Shown here piece by piece: positions 60,374 to 64,000 of a stretch of DNA of 64,000 bases. Positions within the stretch are counted from its first letter, which is position 1. Each line of letters opens with the position of its first letter. The notes under the pieces were generated by a model. That model did not search any database. It saw only the letters and a list, made by a program, of their open reading frames with translations, and was not told the DNA's origin. The DNA is from Paraglaciecola sp. 20A4 (GTDB taxonomy: Bacteria > Pseudomonadota > Gammaproteobacteria > Enterobacterales > Alteromonadaceae): NCBI RefSeq assembly GCF_011378905.1, contig NZ_WTPY01000016.1, forward strand, positions 29,989 to 93,988. The letters run 5' to 3'. The position numbers and the translations under genes were made by a program.

Positions 60374-62347
60374 ATGGACTTTATGCAGGTGTTTTTTGCA
60401 CTTCCTCGTTCTCAAAAACGTTTAGTTAGTATCATTATCGACACCATTTTTATTATCACCGCTTTTTTCTCGGCAATAGCGATGCGGTTAGATAATTTTC
60501 AGGTCTTATTTGATGCTCATTATTGGCTTTTCATGCCGATTGTGTGTTCTGCGAGTATTTATGTTTTTGCTAAATTAGGCCTGTATAGGGCAGTGCTGCG
60601 TTACATGGGGTGGCAGGCTTTAACCGCTATCGTGGCTGGTGTTCTTATGTCTACTTTGACCATCGTTTTAACTGCTTATTTTACTGGACTTAGTTTACCC
60701 CGCACAGTGCCAATAATATATGCCGCATTTGCACTTGTTTTTGTCGGCGGCTCTAGAGCGGTAGTAAGAGCTGTATTTGGCAATGGAATTAAACGCGTTG
60801 GCGAGCATGTTATTATCTACGGGGCAGGTGTTAGTGGTCGCCAACTTGTGACTTCTCTGGCGCAGAGCAGCGAATATAGAACGATGGCGTTCGTCGATGA
60901 CGATCCCACGTTGCACGGTACGGTTATTCAGGGGGTGAATGTTCATTCCCCATCGATTATTCGCAAGTTAGTTCAACAACATGGCGCGAGTAAAGTGTTA
61001 CTGGCTATGCCTAGTGCTAGCCATTCAAGACGCAAGCAAATCCTATTGACCTTAGAACCTCTTGCAATACAGGTCTTAACCATTCCTGCCACTTGCGATT
61101 TAGTCAGTGGTAATAAAGTGTATTCCGACATAAAACAAGTTGAAGTAGATGATTTGTTAGGTCGAGACACCGTTGCTCCGCGTGAACCGCTAATGGCGGC
61201 GAATATTAAAGGTAAAAGCGTGATGGTGACCGGGGCCGGTGGCTCGATAGGTTCTGAGTTATGTCGCCAGATCCTCAATTATTCTCCCAAAAAACTAGTA
61301 CTTTACGAGCTGTCAGAATACTGCTTGTATTCAATAGAAAGTGAATTGCGCGGGCAGGCTGAACTGCTTAACATCGAGGTTGAAATATTGCCCGTACAGG
61401 GGTCCGTACAAAAAGAAAATCGAGTGTTGGCTGTTATGGAGTCATTCAATGTGCAGACGGTTTATCATACCGCAGCATATAAACATGTTCCCTTGGTAGA
61501 ACAAAATGTAGTTGAAGGTGTTAGAAATAACATTTTTGGAACTTTTTACACCGCTCGTGCTGCTATTGCGGCAAAAGTGGAAACATTTGTTTTAATTTCT
61601 ACTGATAAGGCCGTCCGTCCGACCAATGTGATGGGAGCCACTAAACGAATGGCCGAGCTTGTATTACAAGCATTAGATAAAGAAACCCATGATACACGCT
61701 TCTGTATGGTGCGATTTGGGAATGTATTGGGATCATCTGGCTCTGTTGTGCCTTTATTTAGAAGTCAAATTGCCGCGGGCGGTCCGGTAACCGTTACTCA
61801 TCCAGAAATTACTCGATTTTTTATGACAATACCTGAGGCTTCGCAATTAGTTATTCAAGCCGGGGCTATGGGAGAAGGCGGAGACGTCTTTGTCCTTGAT
61901 ATGGGTGCTCCAGTAAAAATTGTCGACCTCGCATATAAAATGATCCATTTAAGTGGATTTAAAGTCATTGATGATCGAACTGCTGAGGGAGATATAGCTA
62001 TTCAATTTTCAGGTATGCGTCCAGGCGAAAAATTATATGAGGAATTGCTAATTGGTGACGACGTAAGTGGTACTGCTCATGAGCGTATAATGACTGCTCA
62101 CGAGGTGATGTTATCTTGGGATGATCTTGAGCGGATTTTAGACGAGCTTGATTCAGCATGCCACAAGTTTGATCATCAAATTATTAGAGATATTTTGCTC
62201 ACTGCTCCTATCGGATTTAATCCGAGTGATGGAATTTGCGATTTAGTATGGTTAGAGCGTAACAAAAATAAAGTAGATTTATCTTCAACTGCACTTCCAG
62301 CTGATACTAAGGTGGTTTCTTTTGTGTCTAGAAAGTCTTCCTCGTAG
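60374..62347 (+). CDS. wbpM: WbpM-like nucleoside-diphosphate sugar 4,6-dehydratase
   Basis: A membrane-anchored UDP-GlcNAc 4,6-dehydratase of 657 residues. Four N-terminal membrane segments (about 1-120) are followed by a nucleotide-binding regulatory domain (HVIIYGAGVSGRQLV near 150) and the SDR catalytic domain (VMVTGAGGSIGSELCRQIL near 285). The active site reads STDKAVRPTNVMGATKR, with methionine (M420) where most SDR enzymes have tyrosine, and K424 four residues on. This Ser-Met-Lys arrangement is characteristic of WbpM/FlaA1 enzymes. AAAGGAG precedes the ATG. It closes the polysaccharide locus. Confidence 0.94.
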   Translation: MDFMQVFFALPRSQKRLVSIIIDTIFIITAFFSAIAMRLDNFQVLFDAHYWLFMPIVCSASIYVFAKLGLYRAVLRYMGWQALTAIVAGVLMSTLTIVLTAYFTGLSLPRTVPIIYAAFALVFVGGSRAVVRAVFGNGIKRVGEHVIIYGAGVSGRQLVTSLAQSSEYRTMAFVDDDPTLHGTVIQGVNVHSPSIIRKLVQQHGASKVLLAMPSASHSRRKQILLTLEPLAIQVLTIPATCDLVSGNKVYSDIKQVEVDDLLGRDTVAPREPLMAANIKGKSVMVTGAGGSIGSELCRQILNYSPKKLVLYELSEYCLYSIESELRGQAELLNIEVEILPVQGSVQKENRVLAVMESFNVQTVYHTAAYKHVPLVEQNVVEGVRNNIFGTFYTARAAIAAKVETFVLISTDKAVRPTNVMGATKRMAELVLQALDKETHDTRFCMVRFGNVLGSSGSVVPLFRSQIAAGGPVTVTHPEITRFFMTIPEASQLVIQAGAMGEGGDVFVLDMGAPVKIVDLAYKMIHLSGFKVIDDRTAEGDIAIQFSGMRPGEKLYEELLIGDDVSGTAHERIMTAHEVMLSWDDLERILDELDSACHKFDHQIIRDILLTAPIGFNPSDGICDLVWLERNKNKVDLSSTALPADTKVVSFVSRKSSS

Positions 62348-62397
62348 CCAATTTAAAGTAATTCCGTAAAGTTGGACTTATTTCTGAGCTGCTATTA

Positions 62398-62436
62398 AGG
62401 CCTGATTTTGATATTAAATCGGAATCAGGTCTTTTA
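62398..62436 (+). terminator. Probable terminator of the polysaccharide locus
   Basis: AGGCCTGATT pairs with AATCAGGTCT (one G:T pair) across a 15-base loop, followed by TTTAG. It lies about 50 bases after the dehydratase stop. The T-run is short. Confidence 0.55.
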
Positions 62437-63010
62437 GTTTTAATTTCATACGTTTGTTGTTGTAATAATCAACTTTCTCTCTGATTTTCAATCGGTGCAT
62501 CGGCAAACACGAGATAGCAATTATTTAAATTTGTAGTCGTCCGTCATTATGCTCAGTTTGAGACTTACATTATATGAGCACTCAGCGTGTCGAAAGCTAT
62601 TCAAGGCGTTTAGCTAATAGCCCGAAGACCAATAGCAAATTTGTCTATATGGTACTTTAAATCTACCGCTAAGCTCTAGCGAGCTTTCTTGGTGAGTAAA
62701 TTTCGCTAATGTTTACTGAATGCTCTGAAATATTTGGACATAAAAGCCCCCAGTAATTGGTTTTGTAATCTTCTTCGAAACAAAAGCAGTCATAAATAAA
62801 AATTCCAGTAAACTATAACAACGGAGTTTTCTAATGCGACGTCAATAATTGCGTGATGGGCTATTGCTGTTCACAAGAGTTGTCTGCCTTCTACAAAAAG
62901 ATCTCGAGCATTAAATTAAAAAGTATATGAGATGCAGAATCGAGCTAATTACTCAGTCTTATCGGTGCGCTTTTCATAGACATTGTTTAGCAAAGTAATG
63001 GCTCTATTAT
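62437..63010. other. Gene-free stretch before the IS256-like element
   Basis: About 570 bases with stop codons in all frames at short intervals. I found no gene, RNA, hairpin or repeat that I can support. It may be decayed DNA at the edge of the polysaccharide locus. Confidence 0.4.
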
Positions 63011-63922
63011 GAGGCTGTAACGAATTTTGTGTAACTGCTTATCATAAATTACTCTATTGAGAGTTAAGGATAGGCAGATGCAAATGAACAGAAAAGAACT
63101 TGAAGCTTTCGCTAAAGAAGCGGCCAAAGGGATTAAAACCCCAGAAGACTTAAATGATTTCAGCCGTATGCTGAAGAAAATAACCGTTGAGGCTGCGTTA
63201 AATGCTGAGATGGATGAACATTTAGGTTACGAAAAACACGCTAAGTCAGTCTTGAAGAATAGCCGTAACGGCAGTACATCTAAGCGGATAAAAACGGAAG
63301 ACGGTGAGTTTGAGCTCGATACGCCCCGCGACCGTGATGGTTCATTTGAACCTAAGTTAGTCAAAAAGAATCAGTCTCGATTTACCTCTATGGATGAAAA
63401 AATCCTTTGGCTATATGCGCAAGGCATGAGCACACGAGAAATCGTACAGGCCTTTGATGAATGGTACGGTGCTGACATATCGCCCACCCTTATATCGAGA
63501 GTGACTAATGCTGTTATCGACAAAGTAGTTGAATGGCAGTCACGACCGCTGGACCCCATTTATCCGATTATTTACCTAGATTGTCTTGTGGTAAAAATTC
63601 GTCAAGATAAACGCGTAATTAATAAATCCATTTTTCTAGCGCTTGGTGTTAACACTGAAGGTCAGAAAGAGCTAATGGGCATGTGGATAGCGGAGAACGA
63701 AGGCGCAAAGTTCTGGTTGAGTGTGCTAACCGAGCTTCAAAACCGTGGTGTAGAAGACATCCTTATAGCTTGCGTAGATGGCCTCAAAGGCTTCCCTGAT
63801 GCCATTAATGCCGTGTTCCCACAAACCAACGTACAGCTGTGTATCGTGCACATGGTACGTAACTCGCTGAAATATGTTTCTTGGAAAGACTACAAGACAG
63901 TCACGGCTGATTTAAAGCGTGT
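63011..63922 (+). mobile_element. IS256-family insertion sequence, interrupted
   Basis: The left part of an IS256-type element: a non-coding leader from about 63011 (GAGGCTGTAACGAATTTTGT, an IS256-like terminal sequence by appearance) and most of its transposase gene. The sequence stops matching the family at about 63922, where a different element begins. The left boundary is an estimate, because the right terminal repeat needed to define it is not in the window. Confidence 0.65.
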
Positions 63923-63983
63923 TGTGTTCTGGTCAACTCCAACCGGACACTCTCTTTTGAGATATTTCATATTTAATCGGTGA
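63078..63983 (+). pseudogene. IS256-family (mutator-type) transposase, 3' part replaced
   Basis: A DDE transposase of the Transposase_mut family. From the ATG at 63078 (AAGGA 7 bases upstream) the frame gives 301 residues. MKKITVEAALNAEMDEHLGYEKH-type text, RNGSTSKRIKTEDGEFELDTPRDRDGSFEPKLVKKNQ, the first catalytic Asp region IYLDCLVVKIR, and VDGLKGFPDAINAVFPQTNVQLCIVHMVRNSLKYV carrying the second Asp are intact. After the TADLKR segment the frame diverges into 20 unrelated residues and stops about 100 residues short of the family length, so the third catalytic residue is lost. It is almost certainly inactive. Confidence 0.85.
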
Positions 63984-64000
63984 CATATTGCCATTTGCTG
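63923..64000 (-). mobile_element. End of a second insertion sequence (IS3-like), continues outside window
   Basis: At about 63923-63925 a TG-starting terminal sequence (TGTTCTGGTCAACTCCAACC...) begins inside the IS256 transposase gene. On the minus strand a short frame ending SKWQYVTD and TAA (63973-63999) stops just inside this end, as the C-terminus of an IS3-type OrfB would. The family call rests on the terminal sequence and this layout only; most of the element is beyond the window. Confidence 0.5.

Overview
The window looks like the chromosome of a marine gammaproteobacterium of the Alteromonadales (Alteromonas/Glaciecola/Paraglaciecola-like). The basis is gene content and order: a TonB-dependent receptor beside flavin-dependent halogenases, mutS-pncC-recA synteny, a FliK/FlhB-like pair beside a complete ccmABCDEFGHI operon, and pyrG-eno. 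This is inference from families, not a database match.

Region 1 (1-12.6 kb, nutrient uptake and catabolism). A TonB-dependent receptor, cut by the left window edge, is followed by two tandem 'tryptophan halogenase' flavoproteins. Next come a GPH-type sugar:cation symporter and a GH94 cellobiose phosphorylase. A creA-like lipoprotein and a LacI-family repressor are encoded on the opposite strand. Near-identical LacI-type palindromes lie upstream of the symporter and of the repressor gene, which predicts a small autoregulated cellobiose regulon.

Region 2 (12.7-31 kb, mostly core genes). The leuABCD operon (minus strand) is preceded by a leucine-rich leader peptide and a terminator hairpin, i.e. 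a classical attenuator. Then come an unrecognised 220-residue protein, eno, pyrG, a stand-alone receiver protein, mutS, pncC, a DUF3224-like protein, a GFA-fold protein, recA with an SOS box inside its promoter, and FlhB-like and FliK-like proteins.

Region 3 (31.4-42.4 kb). A tightly overlapping cytochrome c maturation operon ccmABCDEFGHI ends in an overlapping mlaA lipoprotein gene. A strong bidirectional terminator separates it from galE, which has a small membrane-protein gene just upstream. A POT-family peptide transporter follows.

Region 4 (42.7-62.3 kb, surface polysaccharide locus). A large SLBB export protein and a Wzz-type chain-length protein lead into a conspicuously A+T-rich cassette: flippase, UDP-galactopyranose mutase, several glycosyltransferases, an O-acetyltransferase, a Wzy-like membrane protein, Gmd/Rmd and another GT2. 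The cassette ends in a more ordinary-composition module: UDP-sugar 4-reductase, initiating sugar-phosphate transferase and WbpM-like 4,6-dehydratase. The enzymes predict a glycan begun with a 2-acetamido-2,6-dideoxyhexose and containing galactofuranose, a GDP-D-rhamnose-type sugar and O-acetyl groups. A perfect (GAAATA)8 repeat sits upstream of gmd.

Region 5 (62.4-64 kb). A roughly 700-bp gene-free stretch leads to an IS256-family transposase gene whose 3' part is replaced by what looks like the end of a second, IS3-like element running off the window.
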